From Nageia nagi (Eukaryota > Pinophyta), in the NCBI GenBank assembly GCA_050084985.1, contig JBITNC010000001.1, positions 167,772,001 through 167,836,000 of the forward strand: 64,000 nt of DNA, given 5' to 3'. Of the stretch, positions 43,650 through 56,399 are shown in pieces; positions within the stretch are counted from its first letter, which is position 1; each line of letters starts with the position of its first letter. A program made the translations under genes and the position numbers. The notes beneath the pieces were generated by a model. That model was not told the origin of the DNA. It did not search any database and saw only the letters and a program-made list of their open reading frames with translations.

Positions 43650-46461
43650 GTGGAACCCCAAAATTTAGGAATATTATATTTTATCAAAAGGAGATATATT
43701 TTTGATACTGTTAGTATAGTTTGTGAAGGTATGGAATGTGAAATATCCTCTTATCAATATGCTTTACTCATTAAAATTGATTTTGAAAAATAATATGATA
43801 GGATTGAGTGAAATTTTATCTCCCCATACTTCAATCCCTTGGTTTTGGTCTTATTTTTATCCAATTAGTCCAAATATTATTCAAATATGCCTCTACCATT
43901 GTAACTATGAATTATGTCCAATCAAATGTCATCATCTTAACTCACTTTGTTTGTCAAGGTTATCCCTTAGCCCCTTCCCTTTTTATTCTTATTATTGAGT
44001 CTTTTAGCTATCTTCTTAACCACAAGAATTCATAAGGACTCATAAAAGGAATCTCTCTTACCAATTCTCAATTGCATCTTTTAAACGATCATTTTGTTGA
44101 TGATTATTTTTTAAAAATTACATGAATATGAGAAATCTATTTCTAATGCCTTGAAATATCTAGATACCTTTTTTATTTCTTTTGGTTTTAGTATTCAATG
44201 GTATAATACATCCTATTATAGATAATCAATGAAATCTCTTTCGATTTGGCTTGCATATTACCCCTATAAATGGATTCAACCTAGGGAAACCTTCAAATTC
44301 TTAGGTATCTCCTTTACCTTTCAAGCTTGTCTTACTTATCTTTCAATTTATATTATCTAGAATATTGAAAAATAAGTTAGGTTATTGGACCACCAAAAAT
44401 ATTTCTTTAGAATGAAAGTTTCAAATTTGCTCAAAGATCCTAGCTTATACTCATGTGTACTATTCCTCTTTTTGGGTACCTTTGAAAGCTTATCACCAAA
44501 AAATGGATAAGTTTCCCAAGGATTTCATCTATGTATTTGATATGCATAAAATGAGGCTTTAATTTTCTGGATTGGTATGTTTGTTTTCTCCCCTTATCAG
44601 TTGATGCCATGGGTTTATTTGATTTCCATAATCAAGGCTTTGCATTATGTGCCAAGTGGATCATTTAAGCCTTATATGGTGAAGAGGCCTAAAACATTAT
44701 TATTTGATATTGCATTTCAACAAGCCTTCCTTATAGTAAAAAGGCCTATAATGGAAAAAAATTTATAGATAATCCTTATAACTCTTATTTCTTTTAAGAT
44801 TTTTTGCTCGTTTATTATCAAAATTATCTAGAAGGCCTAGGATTCTTTTAAACCCTAGCATAGTTGGCATGGAAAAAATAAGTCTTTAGGGCTTCCATAT
44901 CTTTTTTAAATCCTTGGTTATCCTATGTTATTATTATTGATGATTTACCTATGGTAGAAGTTCAATGGATCATAGACTTGCATTTTTATAGGAAAGGAAT
45001 TGATTCCTTCAAATAATTCCTTTATTTTTAAACCAAGAATTGGCTATCTTGGGATTAATTTTGAAGAAATTATAACCTACATCTAGATGATAAACCTACA
45101 TTTGATGTTGTTTTTAACAAATTACCTTATCTTTATAGATTAAATTAGATAAATGGTTTTAGAAGCCTTAGTGGTGTGACTAGTTTTGGCTTAATCATAC
45201 ACACTTGGTTAAATATAAGCCTCAACTTGGGTATGCTTGGTTATCACCCAATGTTCCATTGATTGAAATTTTGAATACTAGACAAGATATTATTTCTTCA
45301 TAATTCAAGTGGAGATTAAGATTCTCTATAATTCAAGCCTCCAACATTTAGCCTAAGAAAAAAAAATTTGCTTGGATTTTGCTTCACCAAGATCTAGGTC
45401 ATAGGCTTCAACATTTGGGGGTGGATAAACCTATTAGTACTTTTTGTATATAACCACAAGATATTGTGCATATTTTTTAGGCTTGTCTAAAAGCTAAACT
45501 AGATTTGGACTATATTTTATCTTTTTTTCAACCCTTTCTTAGTCACCTCTTACTTATGGGTTCATGCTATTATGAAGGATCCTCTTGAATTTTCAAAGCC
45601 ATGAGTTGAATTTTGACAAATATTTTTCCTTACTATTCTTTATCATTTATAGAAAATGAAGCATAATATTCTATTTGCTCAATAAGATACCCCTATTTCT
45701 TTCACTCTTGTTGATAAATATACAATTTCTATGATTATTGAATGCAAATCATTGTACAAGTGGAAAAATTTAATATATAGGTGCAACACTTATGCAACTT
45801 ACTAGACTATTAGAGGAATGCACCCTACTCTATTAGTCATGTTCCTCTAGATGTTAATCCACATTGATGTTCCAATTCTTATGGTCACTCATATCATACC
45901 AAGAAATACTCTAGTGGATATACTTCAATTCCTTCACCAAGCAATCATTGGTCTTTGCCCCTTCTAAATCCTAAGAGACTATATGCTATTGAGCCTTCAT
46001 CCTCTCAACACCAAAGTGGTTGAGATGTTCGCCCACAGTTGTCTAAGCTAATTGGGGGTTGGGGAGATATAACTAATCCTTCCACTACTTGATGCAATGT
46101 TATTGAAATATGTTTTGATGTTGATAATAATGCTAATGATGGCTAGGTAATATCGATCTCAGGTGATAAATATTAGGATTACTTATGCAATGTGGATAAT
46201 TTTTTCCCTCCTCAACCTCTTGTTTAAGACTATGGTTATGCATTTTTTTCTCTCCTCATGTGATATTTTATGATGAATTGTGGGAGCTAGTAGTGATTAT
46301 TTCTTTGGTGTTTGTTAAGTTTTTTTATTTCCTAATAGAATGTTAGTTTGATACTTTCAATATTTAGGGTGTTTACACTAGGTATGCTTAATTCCACCAA
46401 CCCTTTTTTTTGTATGAAAGAGATTTTACATTAATACAAAGTATTTTTCATTCAAAAAAAA
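43650..46461 (+). pseudogene. L1-type LINE ORF2 (reverse transcriptase to 3' end with A tail), decayed
   Basis: 5'-truncated L1-like element. RT starts with FIKRRYIFDTVSIVCEGM near 43680-43735, then ALLIKIDFEKXYDRIEW near 43770-43810. LGFGLIFIQLVQILF and LTHFVCQGYPLAPSLF follow at 43840-43985. The catalytic FADD box appears as FVDD near 44093-44104, so one catalytic Asp pair survives although the frame is broken. Later blocks match plant L1: WLAYYPYKWIQPRETFKFLG near 44247-44306, QICSKILAYTHVYYSSFW near 44430-44475, and a zinc-binding/RNase-like tail to about 46380. It ends in ATTTTTCATTCAAAAAAAAA at 46443-46461, a short A tail. Upstream endonuclease is missing, as usual for 5'-truncated copies. 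Confidence 0.87.
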
Positions 46462-48654
46462 ATATTTATAACTTATTCATAATTTATATCTAATACTTCT
46501 AACATATAAACTATTAATCTAATATTTAAATAAGGTTTTATTCTTTAGTAGTTTCTTCCTTTATGACATCCTAATTGATGTATCATCTATATGTCTCCTC
46601 TCTTAACCACCTTAATTGATATATTTTTTCTATTAGGTAGATGAAATATTTTTAAATGAACCAAACTTTTCACAATTTAAAAATATATTCAACTACGCTA
46701 AAAAATCTATCACAACCCCCCCCCCCCCTCACCCAAATAAAAAATCCTAAAACTAGAACAAAACTACTAAAATATAGCAAACAACTACCATTTAAACCAA
46801 AAAAAGCATGTACATCAATACATTATTTCCTACTCATATGTAACATTAACATAGTTTAGAATTCAAATATCAAGACTAAAAGCTTCATGAATCCTCATGC
46901 TTCCATCCATAGCACCACATAAATAAACAAAAAAATACATCTCCCACCCTCAAGGTATTTCTTCAGCTATTAGCAAATCTAGGAGCTTCACAAATCCTTG
47001 TGTTTAAAAAGCAATGGCTAAAAAAATAAAATCCCACTAAAACCAAAGGAAAAATCAAAGTAAAACCTACCCAAAGTAATATTTGAAATCAAAAAAGTTA
47101 AAATTCAGGATTCCATATACTTCCCAACTAATAAAAACCATAATTAGAGCATTACAAAGCCTAAAAATAATAGGAAAAACACAATCATAACTACTCCCCA
47201 GAGGATCTCCAAATGCAATTCCAAAAATACTATCTAGGCTCTAATTTCTCAAATTCTTATATCTTATGAAAAAATTTATAATTGAAACAAGTAAGTAATA
47301 TTTGATATGAAAAAGGTAAAAATCAAAATAGCATTTATTGCTCACTCATTCAAAAGGGTGAGAGTCCAAACAACTCAAAATCAACATGTTATGTATAGTG
47401 GTCTCCTCTCAATCATCTAAATAGGAGGATGATAAAGAGACATAAGAGCTCAATAAATCCCAACAAAAGATCAAAAACCCTAAGTTTCTTACTTCACTAA
47501 TCTATTAATGGACATGCAAATCCAATCTAAAACCTTAAAAAATTATTCAAATCTACCAAGTAATTAATTATATTTGCAAACAAATTCTATATCGAAAGAG
47601 GGTGACTATGTTATTTATGTCCACTTCACACTAAATGAAGGCTCAAACTATACATAATGACTACATCACAATACATTTTAAATGAATCTAGAAAAATTCC
47701 TAACGTCAAAAGATAGTGAAGCCCATAATGACATTTCAACCAAAATTAAAGAATTTTCCTATAAAATATATACAATGGGAAGATTGCAATGACATGAATA
47801 TATAAATTTCAAACCCTAAACCCCTATCATTAAAATGATAAGTACCTTCTTGCATTAAATATAATTTAATATATAAAAATTTAATATTTATCAAAATTAA
47901 CCTTCCATATCACTAAAAACAAAAGAACTATGCTAAATAATTCACATATACAAACATAAATTACCCTAGAAAACATATACAACAATAAAGAGGAGTTAGA
48001 CGAAACCCTTTTTCAACCCATAGTCTTTATTAACCTCAACTATTCAACATTATTTCCTTATCTTTGTACATGTTCTCATATGTTATTTCATCTACCTTAT
48101 TTATTTTTTTATAATAATCCATCCTTTCTATGGATTGAAACCTCAAAACACAAAAAGAGACTTAAGAATGTAGAGCTAGAAGAACTACTTTTATAGACCT
48201 CTCTAATGTACCAAGAGGTTGTTAAATTGAATAAAAAGAAAATAAAAACTTATTGTTGCTTAAATTATTTAAAAAAATTCTAATTGTATTGTTACTTTTC
48301 TCAAACCTCGTTCTCATCATGTGCATCCATGCCTAACGGTTATCAATGTTGTGGTGGATATGAGGAATTGAGATCTATCCTTTATATCTAACATGGAAAT
48401 GAGAAGATATAACAAAATTTATCTTTATAGAATATTTCATAATTTTAAATGCTCCTTTTTAGTAATTATTAATTTACATAGCCATATATGTTCACATGTA
48501 TTAAAGTTTTATGTCGCTTTTTAGGGGATATATATATTATAAATTTTTAGTAAAAGTTTGCATTATTATTATTTTTAGTATACATTTTCTTTTAGTTTAT
48601 GGTATTTTAAATTAAAATTTAATTTATTATAGTAATTTTTATTTTTGCAAGAAA
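46462..48654. other. AT-rich spacer with a C13 homopolymer
   Basis: No gene recognised. A run of 13 C lies at 46716-46728, unusual in such AT-rich DNA. Confidence 0.5.
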
Positions 48655-49326
48655 TATCTTATATTTATATGTTCATATAATATGAGTTTAAATGATAATT
48701 TGAAGAGGGTTAAGTTGTTATTGTTATTTATTATCAAAAATCAATCTTTCAAATATAACTATAGATGATGATTTAAAAAGTTTTATTACCATTATTATTA
48801 TTATTAGTAATAAAGTTTTATCATTTTATTAGAGGGTTAACCATTTTTAATAATAAAATGGGAGATCATATTGATGTTTAAGGATATTCATGTAGATAAG
48901 GATGTCATGATGGTTAGGGTGAGTATGTCATCATCTACAATGTTACAAGAGGTGCCTTAGTCACAATTTCAACATTACAACTTACTGAGGAGAGATTTAA
49001 ATATTAAAAATCCCATGTATATATTATAAGCATAAAAGAGTGTTTAAAGAGGTGCACCACACTAATTCATGCCAATAAGTTAAAGGAATATAAATTCCAT
49101 AAAGATGATAAAAATCACATAGTTCATGAGATCAATTCATTCTCCATAAGGTTACATAGTGATAAAATAACTTATTCCAAACACCCCTTAGCTCAAGTTG
49201 GTGGTCATTAATTAATAGCCATAGCCCATATTTTATAGACAAGAGAATGGGGTTGGTGTTAATTGGCATATTGAGGGAATTTTTAAAACACCATAGACCT
49301 AAGAATTTTTTTTAAACCACCTTGAT

Positions 49327-49870
49327 ATGAATGATACTATGCATTCATTGCATAACATTCATGAAATCATAGACTTCTTTTCATATGTTTATCTCTTATG
49401 GTGTTATATTCAAAAGGGGGCCTTACATCAAGGTAAGTTAATACATGCACTCTTGCAATTAGTTATGATTTATGAAAGATATACTTTTCTACAACATCAT
49501 TCTCCTAATATATATCAAGTGTAGTAGCTTTTTCAATGCTCATGGTATTTTTGATAGAATGATCAAGAGAGAGGTGTTTTCTTGGAATATCATGGTTGTA
49601 GCTTATAGAAAAGAAAGCCTTTTTAAGGGGGCATTGGAACTCTTTGATGAAATTCAATGAAGTGTAAGTGTTTTCCAACTTAATGATTTCACCCATTCCA
49701 ACATTCTTTTGATATATGTAGACTCAACATCTACGAAAGAGGACATTGATATATATCAAAAAATAGTAAGAAGTAATTTTCACTTAAATGTTGTTATGAT
49801 TAATGATTTGATAGATATGTATGCTAAGTTTTATAAATATATAAAAGGCATATATACTCTTTGATAAATG
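49327..49870 (+). pseudogene. PPR pseudogene, array unit 1, first copy
   Basis: From ATG 49327: MHSLHNIHEIIDFFSY, then the L-type text LHQGKLIHALLQLV (normal form has QGKxIHAxxI). After a frame change come an S-type piece near 49520-49560 (NAHGIFDRMIKREVFSWNIM) and KGALELFDEIQ near 49625-49655. A following L segment is near 49685-49770 (HSNILL..VDSTSTKEDIDIYQKIV) and an S motif near 49785-49830 (LNVVMINDLIDMYAKF). This is the PLS order of the intact gene at 18436, but with stops and shifts. It carries no E or DYW region. Confidence 0.78.
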
Positions 49871-49889
49871 CAATAAAGAGATACAATTT

Positions 49890-50375
49890 CTTATGGTGTT
49901 ATATTAAAAAGGATGCCTTACATCAAGGTAATTCCATCCATGCAATTTTGCAATTAGTTGTGATGTATAAAAGATATACTTTTGTACAACATCCTTCTCC
50001 TAAGTTATGTCAAGTTTGGTAGCCTTATCAATAATCATGGTATTTCTAACATAATGATCAAGAGAAAGGTATTTTCTTAGAATATCATGGTTGCATATTA
50101 TAAAAATGAAGGCCTTTCCCAAAGGAAATTGTAACTCTTTCATGAAATGGAAGGAAGTGGAAGTGTTTTCCAACTTAATGATTTCACCTTTTCTAACATC
50201 CTTTAAATATATGTCAGCTCAACATCTATGGAAGAGGATGTTGACATCTATTAAAACAATAGTAAGAAGTATTTTTCACTTATATTTTGTTATGATTAAT
50301 TATATATATACTAATTTTGATAATATATAAAAGGCATGTATACTCTTTGATAAATGCAATAAAGAGATACAATTT
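49890..50375 (+). pseudogene. PPR pseudogene, internal duplicate within unit 1
   Basis: CTTATGGTGTTATATT starts at 49395 and again at 49890, so a 495-bp segment of the PPR frame is repeated in tandem. The copy again shows the LHQGNSIHA-like segment, a damaged S motif and TSMEEDVDIY near 50225-50260, and ends with CTCTTTGATAAATGCAATAA at 50341. Confidence 0.75.
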
Positions 50376-51510
50376 CATAAAGTGCATAGCTAAGCCCTTA
50401 GGACCTATTTTATTTGTTATGAGTAGTCATGAATTTACTTTACTTAACCTTTGCAATGTGTGTACATAAAAATTATTTTCTATTAATATTTGAAGGAGTA
50501 TGTGTATGTGCAAGTTGAATCACACCCTATCAATAATCAATAATTTATATAAATTTACTTAATACTTATTTACATGATTAATCTCCAAATCATAAGATAT
50601 GTGATTGTCTCCTACTTTTTGATAGAGGTTTAAGCCCATGATAACCCATCTTTAGAGACACATGGAATTAGACTTGTGACGTTAGCTTTAGAGATGCTTG
50701 GCATCATCTTTATCATCAACTCTTATCTATGGGAGGCCAACATCCAATGGAAAATTCTTTAATTTGTATGAAAGAGCTTATATTTATATGTTCATATAAT
50801 ATGAGCTTAAATGACAATTTGAAGAGGGTTAAGTTTTTATTGTTATTTATTATTAAATATTTTTCTTTGAAATATAATTATAGATTATGATTTAAAAATT
50901 TATATTATAGTTTATATTATTTTTAGTAATAAAGTTTTATTATTTAGTTTCTATATATTATTTTTGTAAATATTTGAAGTGACATTCAAATGGAAAATCA
51001 TATTTTCTTAGAGGGTTGACCATTTTCAATAATAAGATGGGAGGTTAGAATGAATTCTAGAGATATTCATGTAGAGAGGAATGTTATGATGGTTAAGGTG
51101 AGTATTTCATCATCTAAATTGTTACAAGAGGTTCCTTAGTCACAATTTTAACATAGCAAATTATCGAGGAGAGATTTCAATATTAAACATCCCATGTAGA
51201 TATTATAAATACGAAAGAGCAGTTAAAGAGGTACAACACACTAAGGAATTACTATTAGTTAAAGGAATATAAAATTTGTAAAAATGATAAAAATCACATA
51301 GTTAATGAGACCAATGTATCCTCCATAAGGTTATGTAGTGATACAAATAACTTATTCCAAACACCCCGTAGCTCAAGTTGATGGTTGTTAATTGATATCC
51401 ACAGCCCATATTTTATAGATAAGATAATGGGGTTGTTGTTAATTGGCATATTGATGGTAGTTTTAAAACATCCCAATAGAACTAAGAGAGTTATTTAAAA
51501 TCACCCTAAT

Positions 51511-51813
51511 ATGAATAATCCTATGCATTCATTACATAATATTTATGAAATCATAGACTCATTTTCATATGTTTGTCTCCTATGTTGTTATATTCAAAAG
51601 GAGGCCTTACATCAAGGTAAATGCATCAATGCACTATTACAATTAGTTGTGATTTATAAAAGATATACTTTTGTACAACATCCTTCTCTTAATGTATGTC
51701 AAGTCTGGTAGCCTTTTCAATGCTCATGGTATTTTTGATAGAATGATTAATAGAAGGTAGTTTTTTAGAATTTCATGGTTGCAACTTATATAAGAGAATG
51801 CATTTTCAAGGGG
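51511..51813 (+). pseudogene. PPR pseudogene, unit 2, 5' part
   Basis: From ATG 51511: NNPMHSLHNIYEIIDSFSYV, then ALHQGKCINALLQLV and an open frame of 66 codons. It is cut at 51814-51818 by the solo LTR. Confidence 0.75.
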
Positions 51814-51818
51814 GAATT
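51814..51818. repeat. Target-site duplication, left copy (GAATT)
   Basis: Identical to 52306-52310. Removing the insert restores GGGGGAATTGGAACTC, matching GGGGGCATTGGAACTC at the same place in unit 1. Confidence 0.85.
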
Positions 51819-52305
51819 TGAGAGAGTTGAACTATAAACTAAACAACTCTAAACTTCCAAGATCACATGTAAGCTCACAATCCAAATCTAACAAACTCAC
51901 AAAGATAACACAAGATGTAAGTGGTTCCTCAACTAGAAGTACATCCACTAACTAGATCTTTACTTCAATCACAAATAAAACTCTCTTACAATTCTCCTAA
52001 TCTCAACTCCTAAACACTATCCTCTAGCACAACTTTACTCCACAAATTGGTATGTGATCACAAAAAGGAAGCCTTCTATTTATAGGCCAAAATCTCTCTT
52101 TGGATCACCCTTTTATCCAATGTACAATAGCATGACATACACATCCTTTTACCCAAGAGGAATGCTCATGACATGGAGTGTAGGACAAGTTACATTATCA
52201 TATTCACTTAAATACTTAAGGTATCTAATGATACCCTTAAGTATTAGTGAATTTACAAAGAGGATTAATACAAACCTTTGCAATAATACATTATACATTC
52301 CAATA
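51819..52305 (-). mobile_element. Solo LTR, 487 bp, copia-type, inserted in unit 2
   Basis: Begins TGAGAGAG and ends CCAATA (last base pair probably mutated from CA), flanked by GAATT on both sides. The minus strand has the TATA box CTATAAATAGAAGG near 52075-52088, and U5-like GTGGTTCCTCAACTAG with GTACATCC near 51930-51953. It is related to the 3' LTR of the copia element at 59400-59856, which shares the same blocks. Confidence 0.85.
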
Positions 52306-52310
52306 GAATT
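52306..52310. repeat. Target-site duplication, right copy (GAATT)
   Basis: Identical to 51814-51818. Confidence 0.85.
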
Positions 52311-52575
52311 GGAACTCTTTCATGAAATACAATGAAGTGGATGTGTTTTCCAACTTAATGATTTTACCTTTTCCAACATTCTTCCGATATATGTCATCTC
52401 AGCATCTATGGAAGAGGACATTGACATCTATCAAAAAAATAGTAAGAAGTTATTTTTATTTATATTTCATTATGATTAATTCTCCAATACATATGTATGC
52501 TAAGTTTGATAATATATAAAATGCATTTATAATCTTTGATAAATGCAACAAATAGATACAATGTGATAAAATGCA
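52311..52575 (+). pseudogene. PPR pseudogene, unit 2, 3' part
   Basis: Continues the frame broken at 51813: GAACTCTTTCATGAAAT at 52312, then text with VFSNLMILPFPTFF and SMEEDIDIYQ (in a shifted frame) and MYAKFDNI near 52495. Ends with a TTTGATAAATGCAA block like unit 1. Confidence 0.7.
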
Positions 52576-53724
52576 TAGCTAATCCCTTAGGCTATTTTAT
52601 TTTTTATGAGTAGTCATGAATTTACTTTGCTTAACCTCTACAATGTGTGCACATAAAAGTAATTTTCTATTAATATTTTAAGGAGTATATGTATGTGTGA
52701 ATTGATTCACATCACTATCAATAATAAGTAATTTATATAGAATTACTTTTAATAATTATTTCCATCATTAATCTCCAAATCGTAAGATGCATGATTATCC
52801 CCTACTTGTTGAGAGAGGTTTAAGCCCAAGATAACCCAACTTTAGAGATATTTGGCATTGAACATGCAGTGCCAACTTTAAATACAATAAGTATCATCTT
52901 TAGAGATACTTGGCATAATCTTTAGCATCATATTTATTTGATTAGAGGCCAACATCCAATGGCAAAGTCTTTATTTTGGATGAAAGAGCTTATATTTATA
53001 TGTTCATATAATATGAGTCTAAATGATAATTTGAATAGGCTTAAGTTGTATTTTTATTATTATTAATGATTTTTCTTTCAAATATAATTATAGATTATAA
53101 TTTAAAAAGTTATATTAATGTTATTATTACTTTTAGTAATAAAATTTTATTATTTAGTTTATACATATGGTTTTGGGAAGGATTTGATGTCACATTCAAA
53201 TGGAAAATCATATTTTCTTAAAGGGTTAACCAATTTCAATAATAAAATGGGAGGTTGGATTGAATTCTAGGCATGTTCATGTAGAGAGGAATGCCATCAT
53301 TGGTTAGGGTGAGTATGTCATCATCTACAACATTACAAGAGCTTCGTTAGTTACAATTTCAACATAGCAACTTATCAAGGAGAGATTTCAATATTAAACA
53401 TTCCATGTAGAGCTTATAAACACAAAAAAGTGGTTGAAGAAATATAACATACTAAGTCATGCCTATGAGTTAAAGGACTAGCAAATCCATAAATATGATA
53501 AAAATCACATAGTTCATGAGATCAATGCATCCTCCACGAGGTTGTGTAGTAATAAAATAACTTATTCCAAACACCCCTTAGGTAAAGTTGATAATTGTTA
53601 ATTAATATCCATAGCCTATATTTTATATATAAGAGAATGGGATTTTTGTTAATTGGCATCTTGAAGATAGTTTTAAAACACCTCAATATCCCTAAAAGAG
53701 TTTTTTTGAAAGCACCCTGATATG

Positions 53725-54300
53725 AATGAGCCTATACATTCATTGCATAATGTTCATGATATTGTAGACTCCTTTCTATAAGTTTTTCTTTTATGGTGTT
53801 ATATTCAAAAGGATGCCTTACATCAACATAAGTGCATCCATGTACTCTTGCAACTAGTTGTGATTTATGAAAGATATACTTTTATACGACATAAATCTCC
53901 TAATGTATGTCCAGTATAGTATCCTTGTCAATGCTCGTGGTGTTTTTGATATAATGATCAAGAGAAAGGTATTCTCTTGGAATATCATGGTTGCATATTA
54001 TATAAAATAAGACATTTTCAATGGGGCATTGGAAATATTTCTTGAAATGCAATAAAGGGGAAGTTTTATCCAACTTAATGATTTCACCTTTTTCAACATC
54101 CTTTTGATAAATGTCAATTCAACATCTATGGAAGAGGATGTCCAAACCCCTAAAAAAATAGTAATAAGTGGTTTTCACTTAGATATCATTATGATTAATA
54201 CTTTGATATATATATATGCTAAGTTTATATTAAAGGCATGTATACTCTTTGATAAGTGCATAGCTAATCCCTTAGGCTATTTTATTGGTTATGAGTAGTC
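53725..54300 (+). pseudogene. PPR pseudogene, unit 3
   Basis: Starts at the same MNEPIHSLHNVHDIVDS-like point, continues with ALHQHKCIHVLLQLVVIYER and an S/P piece (EYHG preceded by a changed FSW) near 53975, and TSMEEDVQTPKK near 54122-54160. Most damaged of the three units. A later D-rich L motif and S motif lead to TTTGATAAGTGCA at 54248. Confidence 0.7.
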
Positions 54301-54530
54301 ATGAATTTACTTTACTTAACCTCTATAATGTGTGTACATCAAAAATATTTTCTATTAATATCTAAAGGAGTATGTGGGTGTGCAAGTTGATTCACACCAC
54401 TATCAATAATTAGTAATTTATATAAATTTACTTAATACTTATTTCCATCATTAATATCCACATCATAAGATATGTGATTTTCCCCTACTTATTGATAAAG
54501 GTTTAAGCCTAACATAATCCAACCAATACC

Positions 54531-55989
54531 TAATTTTATAATTAAGACTACTAATATGAATGGTTAGACAATTGATAGTAATGATAAAAATACTAAAGAA
54601 AAAAATATCAATTCAAACCTTAATCCTAGTCAACCTATACCACCATTACCATCCCACATTCCCAAACATGAGGCCTAGGGCATGTTAAAACCACCACATG
54701 AAAACTATAACTTAATCCTATAAAGGGGGTGTTTAAAAATTGCTTCCCCAAAACCTCCCTAATTTTTGGTCTAGTGCAATCTCGAACTTAATCTCCTTAA
54801 TCTTCATAATATTAATAAATTTAAATTTTATGCTTTACAAGAGTAAATTTTTATTATATATATTAATTAAATAAATTTATTTCTAATTCTTGAGAGAGCT
54901 TAGCATGCTCTCAAGCCAAGGTTGAATTAAACTATAATAAAAAAATTGGCTCATTAAGCATCATATTATCAATATAAAAATGATAGTTCTTAGAGTAACC
55001 TCCTCCTGATAGGAAATCCATCCTTCCTATATAGTGGGATAAGGAATTAGGTTTTAACTCATTAAATATGTTTCATTATAAGGAGGTATAATGTAAAAGA
55101 GGTATTCATGATAAACCTAATAGACCTATAAGATCATGGGGAACGAATATACCATGGAATTTCAAACCAATTGGGATTAGTATGATAAAAACATTAAAAA
55201 AATACCAATGGAGATACTAGAAATAATGATTTAGGACTAAAATAAAAATGGGGCTACCTAGAAAGCATAACTCTATCATGTTTCTTTTATACTCTCTCAA
55301 CTCGCTACCAAAAATTTGAGCATGTATTCTAAATAACACAATTATAATGATATTTCTTAATCAAGGAATTAGGATCAAATAGGGAAAAGGTTTACATGAA
55401 AAAAAAGAACCTCTCTCTCTCTCATAGACACCACTATTGAGGAATATATCTAATATTATTATTAGAAATTTACCATGTTACAGTACTACCAAAATTCCAT
55501 TTAGCATCAGAGAGGGCATCAAAGTAATAAAAATATTTCCTAATGTCATTAGAATTAGTACACATCATGCATTGATTTTAGTTATTTTAATGTATCTTGA
55601 TGCTATAACTAACACTATTTTTGAATCTAGAGCTGACACTATATCTGATGTGAAAGTTGATGCTAGTTCTGATGCTAGGACTGACACTAGGGATGATGCT
55701 AAAGATGATTCTAAGGTTAATGCTAGATCTAAATCTAGTATTTTTCTACTTAGAAATAGTTATACCATAAATAAACATTAGAAATAAATTAAATAAGAAT
55801 ACAAATCATCAAGAAAGATAATTAACCATCCAAACCCAACTTAATGGAATGACTTCCACTTCCTCAAAGGCCAGTAAATATTTAAGAAGTTAGAATTTAA
55901 TTATTCAATTTCCTCTTGAATTCTTATTAAAATTCAAAGAAGAAAAATGGAGGAAGATGTAAAAGCAATAAGGAATGGGGAGTATTATT
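54531..55989. other. Unassigned region with a low-complexity open frame
   Basis: Between 55437 and 55781 there is a 114-codon open frame whose second half is a repetitive Asp/Ala/Ser/Lys text (SDARTDTRDDAKDDSK) from a 6- to 12-bp DNA repeat at 55620-55740. No domain seen. The stretch 54630-54790 may be a LINE ORF1 scrap (Pro-rich IPPLPSHIP), unproven. Confidence 0.35.
55620..55740. repeat. Imperfect GATGCTAG-type minisatellite
   Basis: GATGCTAGTTCTGATGCTAG, GACACTAGGGATGATGCTAA and similar 6/12-bp variants in tandem. Confidence 0.7.
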
Positions 55990-56335
55990 TCATATACCTA
56001 ATGGCTTTCCTCAATAGGCATTGATACTTTTTCACCAAATACAATAAACAACAATAATTATTCAACCATATTAATTCACCTTATTCATCATCCTTAAAGC
56101 ATGCAAAAAAATGGGATATTTGCAATAGGTTTTATACATACAACAAAGACTCTTTAAAAGTGGATTTTTGTTAGATTTGTTGTTGATAATTCCCTGGTAG
56201 ATATGTATGTAAAATATGGTAGCATAGAGAAGGCACACGAATTATTTATCAAGATGCATGATATGAACATAGTTTCATGAACTATAATGATCATAGGATA
56301 TGTAAAAAATATATATGTTCAAAGATCCCATGAAT
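55990..56335 (+). pseudogene. PPR pseudogene fragment (P-L-S-P)
   Basis: Reads FPQXALILFHQIQ near 56005-56040, ACKKMGYLQ near 56100, LFKSGFLLD near 56150-56175, then DNSLVDMYVKYGSIEKAHEL near 56190-56245 and FIKMHDMNIVS with IMIIGYVKN after it. It is a PLS cycle with stops at former Gln codons. Its text differs from the array units at 48655-54530, so it is a separate fragment or another part of the parent gene. Confidence 0.75.
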
Positions 56336-56399
56336 TAATATAAAAAATTTGATAAAATTCTTGATTTCATATGCTAGAGATGATATCAACTATCTTTAA

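Larger units (their letters stand above)
48655..54530 (+). repeat. Tandem array of three PPR-derived units
   Basis: The marker ATATTTATATGTTCATATAA starts at 48661, 50780 and (same marker) 52992. After it, each unit has the same order: an AT-rich block, a GGGAGGT/GAGGAGAGATTTCAATATT block, CCAAACACCCC(T/G)TAG, then a decayed PPR frame, then TACTTTTTGATAGAGGTTTAAG-like sequence. Unit 1 is 2,119 bp and has an extra 495-bp internal duplication; unit 2 is 2,212 bp including a 487-bp solo LTR and its duplication; unit 3 runs to about 54530. Because non-coding flanks are included, these are segmental duplications and not retrocopies. Confidence 0.85.
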
